The position numbers and the translations under genes are program-made. Positions 8,715-19,216 of a stretch of DNA of 64,000 nt are shown one piece after another. The stretch is from Gavia stellata (Eukaryota; Chordata; Aves; Gaviiformes; Gaviidae). Each line of letters opens with the position of its first letter. Position 1 is the stretch's first letter. Location of the stretch: assembly GCF_030936135.1 (NCBI RefSeq), contig NW_026776913.1:620001-684000 (forward strand), read 5' to 3'. Under the pieces are notes generated by a model. That model searched no databases, was not told the DNA's origin, and was given only the letters and a program-made list of their open reading frames with translations.

Positions 8715-9776
8715 CCAATGCACGCAGCATGGGCAGCAAACAGGAGGAGCTGGAAGCCATTGTGCAGCGGGACAGCTATGACGTAGTCGCCATCACAGAA
8801 ACATGGTGGGATGACTTGCATGACTGGAGTGCTGCGATGGAGGGCTATAAACTCTTCAGGAGGGATAGGCAAGGAAGGAGAGGCGGTGGGGTGGCTCTGT
8901 ACGTCAAGGAGTGCTTTGATTGTATAGAGCTCGATGATTGTGATGACAGGGTTGAATGCTTATGGGTAAGGATGAGGGCGAAGGCGGATATCCTGCTGGG
9001 GTCTGTTATAGACCACCCAACCAGGGCGAAGAAGCCGATGAAACGTTCTACAAGCGACTGGAGAAGTCTCACAGTCACAAGCCCTTGTTCTTGTGGGGGA
9101 CTTCAACTTACCAGATGTCTGCTGGAAATACAACACAGCAGAGAGGAAACAGTCCTGGAGGTTTCTGGAGTGTGTGGAAGATAACTTCCTGATACAGCTG
9201 GTAAGTGAGCCTACCAGGGGAGGTGCCCTGCTTGACCTGCTGTTACAAACAGAGAGGGTCTGGTGGGAGAAGTGAAGGTCGGAGGCCGTCTTGGGCTTAG
9301 CGACCATGAAATGATAGAATTCTCAATTCTTGGCCAAGTGAGGAGGGCAGTCAGTAGTACCACTACAACGGACTTGCGGAGGGCAGACTTCGGCCTGTTC
9401 AGGACACTGGTTGAGAGGGTCCCTTGGGAGACAGTCCTGAAGGGCAAAGGAGCCCAGGAAGGCTGGACCTTCTTCAAGAAGGAAATCTTGAAGGCGCAGG
9501 AGCAGGCAGTCCCCATGTGCCATAAGAAGAGCCAGAAGGGAAGACGACCGGCCTGGCTGAACAAGGAGCTTTCTGGAAAAATTTATTTACTGAGAAAGTG
9601 GTGAAGCGTTGGAACAGGCTGCCTAGGGAAGTGGTGGAGTCACCATCACTGGAGGTGTTCAAAAAACAAGTAGACGTGGCACTGCGGGACATGGTTTACT
9701 GGGTGTGGTGGTTTTGGGTACATGGTTGGACTTGATGATCTTACAGGTCTTTTCCAACCTTAATGATTCTGTGATT
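8715..9776 (+). mobile_element. CR1 LINE, forward, with RT core deleted
   Basis: The element begins at the conserved CR1 coding start (AATGCACGCAGCATGGGCA). The endonuclease is readable across three frames: KQEELEAIVQ, ITETWWDD, RRDRQGRRGGGVALYVKE, then VCYRPPNQGEE, MGDFNLPDVCW and GLSDHEMIEF. Near 9580 the frame jumps from KELSGKIY straight to the C-terminal motif (FTEKVV and [17 protein letters not shown]), so the whole RT palm is missing. The 3' end is typical (TTCCAACCTTAATGATTCTG). Confidence 0.9.
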
Positions 9777-10175
9777 CTTCAAGAAGGACAAGCTGCTGCT
9801 GAGAATGTCCCTGGGGGAGGAAAGCTTGTGATCCAGCCACACTGTGGACATCATGCTGGGGGCTGACCAGCTAGATAGCGTCCACGCCAAGAAGGACTGG
9901 GCGTCCCCAGGACAAGGAGCTGAGCATGAGCCAGCAATGCACCCCTGCAGCAAAGGCCAACAGCCTCCTGGGCTGCATTAGGGAGAACATTGCTGGCAGA
10001 TGGAGGGAGGTGGTCTTTCCCCTCTCCTCTGCACTGGTGAAACCACAAATGGTTTAAGGGACTACAGCATCTTCCACAGGAGGAAAGGCTGAGAGATCTA
10101 GGACTGTTCAGTCTGGAGAAGAACAGGCTCAGAGGGGCCTTATTGGAGCACATAAATTCCTGATGGGAGGGAATG
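9777..10175 (+). mobile_element. CR1 fragment, 3' half without tail
   Basis: Readable motifs are a degraded MSQQC, KANSLLGCI, a shortened LYSALVKP-like segment, and [19 protein letters not shown]. It stops without a CR1 tail and is followed by a separate CR1, so it is a distinct, older insertion or a deleted one. Confidence 0.75.
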
Positions 10176-10199
10176 AAGACAAGGGAGCCAAACTGCCTT

Positions 10200-10885
10200 A
10201 TTGAGAGCAGCCCTGCGAGAAGGACTTGGGGCTACTGGGGAATGAAAAGCTGGACATGAGCCGGCAATGTGCGCTCACAGCCCAGAAGGCCAACCATATC
10301 CTGGGCTGCATCAAAAGAAGTGAGGCCAGCAGGTCGAGGGAGGTGATTCTGCCCCTCTACTCTGCGCTGGTGAGACCCCACCTGGAGTCCTGCATCCAGC
10401 TCTGGAGCCCTCAGCACAGGAAAGACACAGACCTGTTGGAGCGGTTCTAGAGGAGGCCACAAAAATGATCATATGGATGGAACACCTCTCCTATGAAGGA
10501 AGGCTGTTTAGCCTGGAGAAGAGAAGGCTCCGGCGAGACCTTATCGCAGCATTTCGACGCTTAAAGAGGACTTATAAGAAAGATGGGGACAAACATTTTA
10601 GCAGGGCCTGTTGCGATAGGACAAGGGCTAATGGTTTTAAACTAAGAGAGGATAGAATTAGACCAGCTATAAGGAAGAAATCTTTTATGACGAGGATGGT
10701 GAAACAGGTTGTTCAGAGAGGTGGTAGATGCCCCATCCCTGGAAACATTCCAGGTCAGGTTGGACGGGGCTCTGAGCAACCTGATCTTGTGGAAGACATC
10801 CCTGCTCATTGCAGGGGGGTTGGACTAGATGACCTCTAAAGGTCCCTCCAACCCAAACTATTCTATGATTCTGGGATTCTATGAA
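10200..10885 (+). mobile_element. CR1 fragment with intact 3' end
   Basis: The frame 10226-10450 encodes [24 protein letters not shown] and [13 protein letters not shown], the C-terminal part of CR1 RT. A second frame continues (MEHLSYEGRLFSLEKRRLR). The 3' end shows GGACTAGATGACCTCTAAAG and ATTCTATGATTCTGGGATTC. Confidence 0.88.
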
Positions 10886-10889
10886 ACTC

Positions 10890-11165
10890 TCCTCGGTAGT
10901 TCCCAATGAACAAGACAAGGGGTGGTGGACAAAGATTAAAACCACATAAAATTCCATCTGAATGCAAAAAAACACATTTTGATTGGGAGGGTGGTCAAAC
11001 ACTGGAACAGATTGCCCAGAGAAGTGGTGGCATCTCCATCCTTGGAGATCTTCCAAACCCACCTAGACAATGTCCTGAGCAACCTGCTCCAGCTGACCCT
11101 GCCTCAACTGGGGGTTAAACTAGATGATCTCCAGAGGCCCCTCCCAACCTCAACTATGCCGTGAG
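10890..11165 (+). mobile_element. Short CR1 3' fragment
   Basis: It carries the CR1 terminal motif as [19 protein letters not shown] (with an alternative shifted frame), then AACTAGATGATCTCCAGAGG and CCTCCCAACCTCAACTA. The start is truncated. Confidence 0.82.
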
Positions 11166-11289
11166 GATGAAGGAAAAAAGTAAGACAGAAAGAAGTGAAC
11201 AGCACATAGCCTTGACCAGAACTACAGTGGGATCCTGTGGAGAGGATGCATGCTGGAGCAGAGGAGAAGTGTGAGGAAGAAGGAGTGGC

Positions 11290-11690
11290 TGAGACGAACT
11301 GTTATGTATGGATTGACCCTTCCCATTGCCCACCCGCCCTGCGCCTTTCAGGGTTGGGGTGGGTAGAAGAATTGGGAATGAAGGAGTAATGCAAACCTGG
11401 GAAAAAGGAGCGGGGTGGGGAAATGTTCTTTAATATTTCTGTTAGATCTTCTCACTATCCAAATCTCTTTTAATTGACAATAAATTAAATTTCTCTTCCC
11501 CAAGCCAGCTCTTCTTTGCCGGTGACAGGAATTAGTAAGCGATATCCCTGTCTTTACTTTGACCCATGAGCTAGTCCATCTTATTTTCTCCCTTGGCCCT
11601 ATTGAGTAGGGGGAGGGACTGAGCAGCTGGGTTGGTGTCTGGCTGCTGGTCAAAGTCAACCCACCACAGGACCGCGTCTGCACTACTGTG
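11290..11690 (+). mobile_element. Probable 3' part of an avian ERV LTR
   Basis: The order CAATAAATTAAATTTC, then a CCTATTGAGTAGGGGGAGGG block, GAGCAGCTGGGTTGG, TGGCTGCTGG and finally AACCCACCAC resembles the R-U5 portion of the avian LTR class seen at 6806-7096, but more diverged. There is no internal ERV sequence beside it, so it is either a solo LTR or a fragment. Boundaries are approximate. Confidence 0.5.
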
Positions 11691-11724
11691 TTTAGTATGG
11701 GGCTCCCCAGCACAAGAAGCACCC

Positions 11725-11815
11725 TGACAGGCTGGAGCGAGTCCTGCAGAGGCCAGAAGAATGGTTGGGGCCTGGAGCACGCGATGGAGAAGGAGAGGCT
11801 GAGAGAGAGGTTTTT
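11725..11815 (+). mobile_element. Short, decayed CR1 fragment
   Basis: GACAGGCTGGAGCGAGTCC, AGAGGCCAGAAGAATGGTTG and GAGAGGCTGAGAGAG follow the order of the CR1 segment that encodes ERVQRRA and EERLRE. It is only about 90 bases long. Confidence 0.45.
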
Positions 11816-12788
11816 GAGAAATCCCTCAGAGCCAAACAGGGGAGCAAGGACGCAGGCCAGTTGGTGGGTCATCAGTCGATGGAGATTTTCAATATTTGTC
11901 GAGACAAGGCCATGAGCACCTGATGTAGCTGGAGCTGTCTGAGAATGGACTGGGCTGAGAGTCCAGCTGTGGCAAGAGCTGTGGGACTCAGTGTGTAGTA
12001 AATGTCAGTGGGAACCTGGTTTCCTTTCTGTTAATAATGGCAGTGGAGTTGGGTATCACCGAGCCTCGGAGGAGGACAGAGGTGACCACACAGCAAAGGT
12101 TCCTCCTCAGGGCTCTGCTGTATGGGCAGAGACGGAAATGGTGGGAGTGTGGGACTGATTTGGGACAATTTTCCAGTGGAACTGTAGAGTCCTTGTTTGT
12201 GGGTACCTCGACTTAGTGCTTTGCTTTTGGGGCACGTTCCCTTTGAGGGAGTTACACCTTCTGAGTCTCCAGTCATTCCAACCCCAGGGCACAGCGTGAG
12301 TCCCCATGTTCTCCTGACACCTCTGATATATGCTAGGAGTACTGTCATATATGTAGCAAGCTGAGGAGATAATGGGGAGCTCATGGACCATCTGCACCAC
12401 CACTGGCCATCAAGAAGAGAGCTTTTAAAACCAGAACTTTTTTTTTTTTCCAATGGAACCCAACCTTACCATGAGCTTAACCCCAAAAACACTGAGAACA
12501 AAAGGAGAACAGAAACTTTTAAAGAGAAACTCTATGGATATTCTCTTGGAAGCAACTCCACCAGCCTTCAGGCACTGCACCTGGGAGATCCCCTTTTACC
12601 GAAAAGCTGCCATTGGACAGGCCACCGCTGATACAGTGTTGTGCAAGGGTGACCCATGACACCACCAACACTCAACACAAGGAGTATAAACCAAGAAAAT
12701 TTTTCATGAGTAGAATTATCACAAGAGGAAAAAGCCGACTTGTGGCCTAAGAAAATCTCTGGGAAATGTGGAGAGGAGGGGAGGCAGG
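11816..12788. other. Intergenic 3' flank of the minus-strand OR
   Basis: I see no gene. There is a 13-base T run near 12438 and a short region immediately downstream of the OR stop that is the likely 3' untranslated sequence on the minus strand. I found no clear minus-strand AATAAA. Confidence 0.5.
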
Positions 12789-13724
12789 TTATTTTCTGTG
12801 AAACAGCATCCATGGGGTCAGGTTCCATAAGGCATTCTTGAGCTCCTGGTTCCTCATGCTGTAGATGAGGGGGTTCACTGCTGGAGGCACCACCGAGTAC
12901 AGAACTGCCACCACCGGGTCCAGGGATGGGGAGGAGATGGAGGGGGGCTTCAGGTAGGAAAACACTGCAGTGATGAGAAATAGGGAAACCACAGCCAGGT
13001 GAGGGAGGCACGTGGAAAAGGCTTTGTGCTGTCCCTGCTCAGAGGGGATCCTCAGAACGGCCCTCAAGATCTGCACATAGGACAGCACAATGAAAACAAA
13101 AACCCCAAGGACTAAACAGGCAGTAACCACAAGAAGCCCAATTTCCGTGAGGTAGGCTTCTGAGCAGGAGAGCTTGATGATCTGTGGAATTTCACAGAAG
13201 AACTGGTCCACGGCATTGCCTTTGCAGAGAGGTAGTGAAAATGTATTGGCTGTGTGAAGAAGGGAATTGAGAAACCCACTGCCCCAGGCAGCTGCTGCCA
13301 TGTGGACACAAGCTCTGCTGCCCAGGAGGGTCCCGTAGTGCAGGGGTTTGCAGATGGCAATGTAGCGGTCATAAGACATGACAGTGAGAAGATACAGTTC
13401 TGCTGACATGAAAAAGACAAACAGAAAGACTTGGGCAGCACATCCTGCAAAGGAGATGACCCTGGTGTCCCAGAGGGAATTGGCCATGGCTTTGGGGACA
13501 GTGGTGGAGAGGGAGCCCAGGTCGAGGAGGGAGAGGTTGAGGAGGAAGAAGTACATGGGGCTGTGGAGGTGGTGGTCACAGGCTATGGCGGTGATGATGA
13601 GGCCATTGCCCAGGAGGGCAGCCAGGTAGATGCCCAGGAAGAGGAAGAAGTGCAAGAGCTGCAGCTCCCTTGTATCTGCGAATGCCAGGAGGATGAACTC
13701 AGTGATGGAGCTTCTGTTGGACAT
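12789..13724 (-). CDS. Olfactory receptor, family-14-like (OR a), intact
   Basis: This is a complete 311-residue seven-transmembrane odorant receptor, which would sit in the ciliary membrane of olfactory neurons and signal through G-olf. Class A and OR hallmarks are in order: N-glycosylation site NRS (3-5), LLGN at the end of TM1 (37-40), HSPMYFFLLNLSLLDL (54-69), MSYDRYIAICKPLHY (116-130), SYVQILRAVLRIPSE (215-229), KAFSTCLPHL (234-243) and PAVNPLIYSMRN (281-292). The TM3 Cys (95) and the second-loop cysteines (167, 177, 187) are present. The close match to the other four ORs here and the overall style (ELQLLHF, DHHLHSPMYF, HTANTFSLP) point to the bird-expanded gamma-c/OR14-like group. The start codon is the ATG shared by all paralogues, with a splice acceptor about 24 bases upstream. 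I am confident it is an OR; the exact subfamily is inferred. Confidence 0.95.
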   Translation of the reverse strand: MSNRSSITEFILLAFADTRELQLLHFFLFLGIYLAALLGNGLIITAIACDHHLHSPMYFFLLNLSLLDLGSLSTTVPKAMANSLWDTRVISFAGCAAQVFLFVFFMSAELYLLTVMSYDRYIAICKPLHYGTLLGSRACVHMAAAAWGSGFLNSLLHTANTFSLPLCKGNAVDQFFCEIPQIIKLSCSEAYLTEIGLLVVTACLVLGVFVFIVLSYVQILRAVLRIPSEQGQHKAFSTCLPHLAVVSLFLITAVFSYLKPPSISSPSLDPVVAVLYSVVPPAVNPLIYSMRNQELKNALWNLTPWMLFHRK

Positions 13725-13747
13725 TTACTGTTTCTTGGTCTGGGGTT

Positions 13748-13753
13748 CTGTCC
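13748..13753 (-). other. Splice acceptor before OR a
   Basis: On the minus strand a pyrimidine-rich run (TCTTTTTCTTCTTTGGACAG) ends in AG at 13748-13749, 23 bases before the ATG. The same arrangement precedes the other four ORs. Confidence 0.65.
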
Positions 13754-14663
13754 AAAGAAGAAAAAGACAGGAAAAAAGTTAGGACAGATTTCTCTGAGAA
13801 AAGCTTCTCCATTTTTCACAGAAATCCCCCCCAGTTGGAATGCATTTCCTTTCTCTAGTTTGTGCTGGCTGAGCGTGCTGTGAGGAGCAGGAGCTCTGCC
13901 CTTCTGCTGCTGAGGAGTCAGCTTTGCTCTGCTGCAGTGGGTACATGGGAGCTGGTTTGTGACAGCTCCGATGATCACAGTGGATGTCAGATATAATCCA
14001 CCTTTCATGGAAAAGTTCAATATCTGCACTCATGACTGAGAGGAACGTGCCCTGAGGAAGAGGGGCTTAGCATGTCTTTTTGACAATATTGTCTGTGGTT
14101 TTTTTTTTACACCATCACATCTGGCGGGTGTTTTTTTTAGGGGTAGAAATCCTCTTTTTTATGACTGAAAATGTGAAGAGTCTTGAGATGGGACAGGCAA
14201 AAGGTCTCAGCTCTTTGTAATTTAATGCAGAGTCAGGAGAGCTGCAGTGTCTATCAGTTCTTTTCCCATCCACCTTGTCCTTTCACTTGTGCTGCCTTGA
14301 AGATGACTTCACACACAAATTACTCTTTTAAAAAAACCCTAAAACATGGACTCTGATGAGACCAGAGTAGTCCTGTTTCAAAGGACAGCTCTGAAAACGC
14401 TTCTCTAGCCCAGCCCAGAGGTGGAGGTGTGATGGAGAGGGCAGGATACAACCCCTCACAGAGAGGGGCAACTGACTCTGTGTGTGCAGTGAGCAAAAGA
14501 ACTGCTCAGAGAAGTGCTAACAAGAACTGGGCTGTTTGTGCCTTCTCCAGAAGAGAGAAATAAATTGCCATCACCCACTGCCCACCCAAGAACCAATCGG
14601 AGAAATGTCAAAGCACAGACTCCTGCCCTTGCAGGTAAATGCTGCCTTTACCTCCCTCTTCAG
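13754..14663 (-). other. Probable intron of OR a; no other feature
   Basis: This stretch lies between the candidate acceptor and the GC-rich arm. It includes a T run at about 14100 and AT-rich sequence with no repeat or coding match. Confidence 0.4.
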
Positions 14664-14699
14664 AACAACCCTCTGCACATATCCTCAGAGTGATCTGGA

Positions 14700-15345
14700 G
14701 CTGTGATCAGCCCTGACCCACACAGCACCCTCTCAACAGCAGAAGGACCCTGCCATTGCACTGGTCTCTCCTTCCACCCCCAGCTTCTCCCCACAGCGCC
14801 GTGGGGAGCTCCCCGGGCAGGCTGAGTGCTGACCCTGGCAGGCAGCAGAGTCCCTGCCCCAGCACCCAGCCCCGGGGGTGCAGGGACCCTGCTCGGAAGG
14901 ACAGCCCTGGGCACCCCTGGCTGCACACCCACCTTCACACCCTGCAGCCGTCCCTGGCAGAAGGCAGCCCTCATGCCCTGTCCCTCTGATGGTGCAGCAG
15001 GGAAGCCCTGCTCTGGAGCACCTCCTGCTCCTCTATACAGGAGTGACATTCCTGGGTACCATGCCAGCTTTCCGAGAGCCCTCCATGAACTATAGCTGCA
15101 TTGCCCTGCAGCCAGAGACTTACCGTGTCAAGGGCTGTGAAGATTTCTCCTCCAGTGAGCTCGCCTCTGTCCTCCCACCCCAGACTGCCTTTAACCTCTC
15201 TCTGCCTTGATCCTCTCCCCTCGGTGCCTGCAGGCAGTGCCCTCAGCCCTGCTGCGCTCTGCAGAGGAGCTGCTCCTGGGCAGAGCTGTCTCTCCTCAGT
15301 GATGCCCGCTTGCCATGAGCTCCCTCTGTCCCAGGAGCCCGGCAC
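14700..15345 (-). promoter_or_regulatory. GC-rich upstream arm of OR a with candidate noncoding first exon
   Basis: On the minus strand this is the 5' flank of OR a. A donor-like junction, TGACACG then GTAAGT, falls with the exon ending at 15124 and the intron starting at 15123. An intron to the acceptor at 13748 would be about 1.4 kb. The same sequence, inverted, lies before the plus-strand ORs (25690-26130 and 58030-58880), and a direct copy lies at 46740-47640. Conservation next to each OR suggests a shared promoter and first exon, but a transcript is needed to prove it. Confidence 0.55.
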
Positions 15346-15367
15346 AGCTCAGCAGCAGAGGAGCAGC

Positions 15368-15720
15368 TCAAGGTGTTTTAATTACCCCTCGGGTGGGTTT
15401 GGTGCCCAGTCCATAAACCTCAGACACGGAGAGGGAGTTGAAGAAACCTCTCAAGAAGTCAGTGTCTGATGCAATCTCCACTGTTTCTTGCAGTGTTAAT
15501 GGGTCCCACGGAGGGACATTGCTGACAAAGCCTCCCCAGGGGCTGCTTAGAGCAGAAAACTCCAGGCAGTGATGACAGGTAGGCAAAGGCAATGTGAAGG
15601 AAGAGATTCTGAGGAACCCTGGATGTGTTACCTAAAGGCAAAGGGCCAAGCTCTGACCCCCAGCCCCTGGGAAGGGAGATCCGGTCCCTCACACATTGCT
15701 CAGGGCTCTTCCTGGGGCGG
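15368..15720 (-). repeat. OR-associated dispersed repeat, copy 1
   Basis: A block of about 350 bases recurs at 47656-48010 (near identical, part of the duplication) and at 43265-43620 (clearly diverged), all in the same orientation. A minus-strand open frame here contains FSALSSPWGGFVSN, then PWDPLTLQ and DFLRGFF. The diverged copy keeps the frame with LSALMSPWGGSVSN, QWDPVMLQ and DFLRGLI. I do not recognise the family. Confidence 0.6.
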
Positions 15721-16702
15721 TGTGATGTGGGGATGGGCAATGCCCAGGGCAGGACTACAGTACGATACCTCCCAGGCTCCCAGGTGGGGAAGGGGAGGCA
15801 ATGAGCCCCGAGTGCTGTAAGGACAAGGTGCTTCCTCATGGGTGTCAGTGGCAGAGACAACAGCCACAGCCGAGGAGGGAAAGAGCTGATCTCTGTTGGG
15901 GGCTTTTCTGACTTTCTCCATCCCTCTCTCATCTCCACCGTTGGCTGTCCTACGGTCTCCCACACCTGCACCTCTCTCTGCAGGCTGTAGACATCCACCC
16001 TGCTACCCCACCTGGGTCTCACCTGAGCATCTTCCTTTACTGATATCTCTCCATCCTTCCTCGTTGTCCCTTGCAACACAAAGCCTTGGGTTGATCCAGT
16101 CTCCTTCTGGGTGACTTCTTACACCACAGCACTGCCCTTCGAGTGACATTTCTCTTTCCTTGTGTCCAGTCTGGACCTCTCCAGCTGCACTTTGTTCTAT
16201 AAGTTCTTTCTCATGCCATTTCCCACTATGAAGAAAAGCACCATCATCTCTGAAACCACCTTTCCAGCAGTCTCAGGCTAATCCTATACTGCTCTGAGCC
16301 TCTCTGCCACTGGGTCAGTGCTACCCAGGTCCCTCAGCCGCCCCACACAGATCATATTCACCCAGTCCCGTACCCCATCTTGGCAGACCTGCACTCGACA
16401 CTCTCTAGTTCCTCCTGACTTCTCCAAATTGGGGAGCCACCCTCTGGGACACACCCATGTGTGTGGAGCCACACCAGTGCTGAGTCAAGGGGGATGATCA
16501 CTCAAGTTGTCTGGGTGGCCCACACTCCTCCTAACACAGCCCCACGTGCAGCTGCCCTTGTTCATAGGGACCATACGCTACCGGTTGTAGGGCATCCCTC
16601 GTAGTGCCCAGGCCCTTCTCCTCAGCTGCTCACGTCCCAGCCTGTCCTAATGCATGGGGTTATTCTCCACATATCCTCCACCACTGCAGCTCGGATGCAG
16701 AA

Positions 16703-17211
16703 ATGTTGAACCATACAACTGTCACAGAGTTCCTTCTCTTGGGCTTCCCCTCCCTCCACCATCAGGAGCCCCTCATGGCAATCGCTCTCCTGGCTTCACA
16801 CCTGGTGATCTTAGGGACAAACCTGCCGATCATTCCATCATTCTGTCTGAAGGAGACCTCCACAGTCCCATGTACTTTTCCCTCTGTAACCTCTCCTGTT
16901 TGGAGGTTTTCATCACCATATCCATCATACCCAAAGCCGTAGGAAACTTGTGCATGGCCATCAAAGCCATGTCCTGCCCAGGCTGCTTAACTCAGTGCTA
17001 CTTCTGCTCCCTTCTGGGCTGCGTCTTCATGTATGTCCAGCCTTCAAGTCACCTCATTTCCTGAAACAAGGCAGTGGCCCTTCTCAACACAGTGCCAACT
17101 CCTTGGATGAGTCCCTTTGTTTTCAGCCTCAGGAACCAGCTGATGAAAGATGCTCTCAAGGCAGGTTTCAAGAGAAGTGGGATAATCTTCAGAAACCACT
17201 TTTCCACCTGA
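16703..17211 (+). pseudogene. OR pseudogene with TM1-TM3 joined to TM7 (copy A)
   Basis: An ATG at 16703 starts MLNHTTVTEFLLLGFPS, a class II OR N-terminus unlike the family-14 genes here. A frameshift near 16845 moves the frame before LHSPMYFSLCNLSCLEVF, and the sequence stops at 17062-17064 in TM3, before any DRY motif. Directly after, at 17065-17211, an open segment encodes TPWMSPFVFSLRNQLMKDAL, an OR TM7 and tail. TM4 to TM6 are therefore missing. The same frameshift and deletion are present in copy B, so both predate the duplication. Confidence 0.75.
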
Positions 17212-18872
17212 GGAGAGGTGTTGTAAGTGGATTTTGAAAGGGGAGAGGGGTGGGGAGGGCAAACACATGGTTATGATGCATCTGCAGAAATGAGACCTCT
17301 CTTTCTTAGCAGTGTAAGATCTCCTTAATCGAATATCACACCAGACTCTCTTCTGCAACACGACATCATAAGACGACCCTACATAGCAATGCCTTTCAAA
17401 TGACCTACAAGCACTTTACAAACCCTGGTGAATACCACAGTGGCATTTTCTAAGCGTGCAAACCAAGACAGAGAGCAACAAGCAGAGGACTTCATCCCTC
17501 CATGGCACACCCAATTCTCAACAAGCTTCACCCTCGTCCGGTTCTCATGCAACTTCGTCTTCCTCCTAAATATGGTTTACCAATTATTTTGGTGGCAAAT
17601 CTTTGCTGAACCTCTTAGTCTTTAGGAAATGACAGAAAATAGGTGGAACACAATAAGAGAAGAATGACGGCTTTATTTCTCTGCAAAGTAACACTTACAT
17701 CTTTGTTAACCTCCTGGTCAGAACAAAAACATGCCTGAAATTCAGTCCAGTTTAACTGTTGAGAATGACCTCTCTTCTAATTTGGTCAACAATCTAGAAC
17801 ATTGGTCAGGAATGTAGGTTTGAGTAAGAGTGCACCTGTCTACAGATCACTCATGTTTGGTGAAATAAATGTCCAGTCCTTGACACAATGCTCCCTGAGC
17901 CAATACTTCAGCTAATCCAGCACATTCAGAGGAATTAGCTTGTTCAGACATAGACTTTTATAACTTTAATGTCTAAAAAGATGAGTTCATTCTCTGGCCT
18001 CCTTTGATAGCGGGGAAGGATCAGCACTCTAGAGGGTGATATCATCTCCTCCTACAGTGGTCTTCAGGAGAACTGTACTTAGCATAGACTTGGCAGCTTC
18101 GTTTTCCCATAGGTCATTTGCACAAGGGAGGGACTCTTGCTCAGCGGGGCCTTCCTTTGAAGACATGAGGGTTACAATTGTACCTTAAAGTCTCTCCAAA
18201 ATTAAAGGGAAACCTCTCCTCTTCTCTAATCCCTGCCACAGTGTTGCCATTTTGTGCCAGTGGCTCTTGGCACAGTGGCAGCTATGAAGGGAGACCATGT
18301 GTCTTGGTACAGTCCTGTCCTGCCTGTCTTCTCATTCCAGCTCCTCTTTCCTTAGATACCCTCTCTGTGTGCTTGACACTGCTGAACCCAGATACAGGCA
18401 GCGTGGTGGTCAGTGCAGTCAGAGCTGTGGGGCATAAGCTAATGGGCACTCACACACCTCAGTGGACAGGCAGAGGTTGGGGCAGAGTGTATGGGGCCAG
18501 GGTGCCAAGACATGTCCCTTATGTTCTCAACTCTCTTAATCTCTCGCTGTCTCTTTCTCCATCTTGCTCGTATCTTAGGGATCCATCTCAATCCCTCAGC
18601 TCTCTCACAGTTGTCGCTCAGCCATCTACATGGGATGTGATTTAGAGCGAGCAGGGAATCTGAGGCACCCTCCCCATGGAAGCACCTTCAGGACCAGGGC
18701 ACCCCAGTGTAGGTGGGGTGAATGACTGGGCTCCTCCATTCCAGGAGCTCTCTGGGCTGTCTAGGTGACTGCCTCGGCCATCTCCAACTCACGGTAAAGA
18801 TAGGAAGTTTGAGACAGGGAATCATCAGGGACTTGTGCCAAACTGGGGAGCCACCCACTGGGACACACCCAT
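17212..18872. other. Spacer between OR pseudogene pieces (copy A)
   Basis: No gene or named repeat is seen. Copy B has the same sequence with an extra segment of about 40-50 bases near 50405-50450. Confidence 0.5.
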
Positions 18873-19216
18873 GTGTGTGGAGCCTTCCCATTTGGACTCA
18901 CACTTGTATCCTACATCTGCATCAGAGCTGCAGTCCTGAGGATCCCAACCACCATGGGGAGGCAGAAGGCCTTCTCCACCTGCTCCTCTCACCTCATCGT
19001 GGTGACTGTTTTCTATGGCACCATCGTCCTTGTCTATATGACACCAGGACAGCCTCCCTGAGGCAGCTCCATAAAGTCCTCTCCTTTTTCTACACCATCC
19101 TCACGCCCCTGGTCAATCCACTCCTGTACAGCCTGCGGAACAGGGAGGTCAAGGGGGCTCTTGGGAATGCACTCAGAAAAACTGTGGCCTGCATTGAGAG
19201 CTCATACATGTTGTGA
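18873..19216 (+). pseudogene. OR pseudogene fragment, TM5-TM7 (copy A)
   Basis: The piece begins in TM5 ([19 protein letters not shown]), continues through [13 protein letters not shown] and [11 protein letters not shown] (TM6), and ends with [19 protein letters not shown] (TM7) and a stop at 19214-19216. The [13 protein letters not shown] and [11 protein letters not shown] forms resemble OR families 6, 10 or 11 rather than family 14. One C is missing after the TM6 motif (near 19046), shifting the frame. The matching site in copy B (ACACCCAGG) keeps the frame, so this lesion arose after the duplication. Confidence 0.8.

Noticed and set aside
13431-13883. Long antisense frames over the OR genes (also 45945-46253, 59926-60255, 27351-27560)
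   Set aside because: They are mirror images of the OR coding sequence, appear opposite every paralogue and follow from its codon use.
14660-15049. 130-codon minus-strand frame in the OR arm, repeated in copy B
   Set aside because: It is conserved only because the arm is duplicated; the sequence is GC-rich, has frames open in several registers and a better explanation as promoter and first exon.
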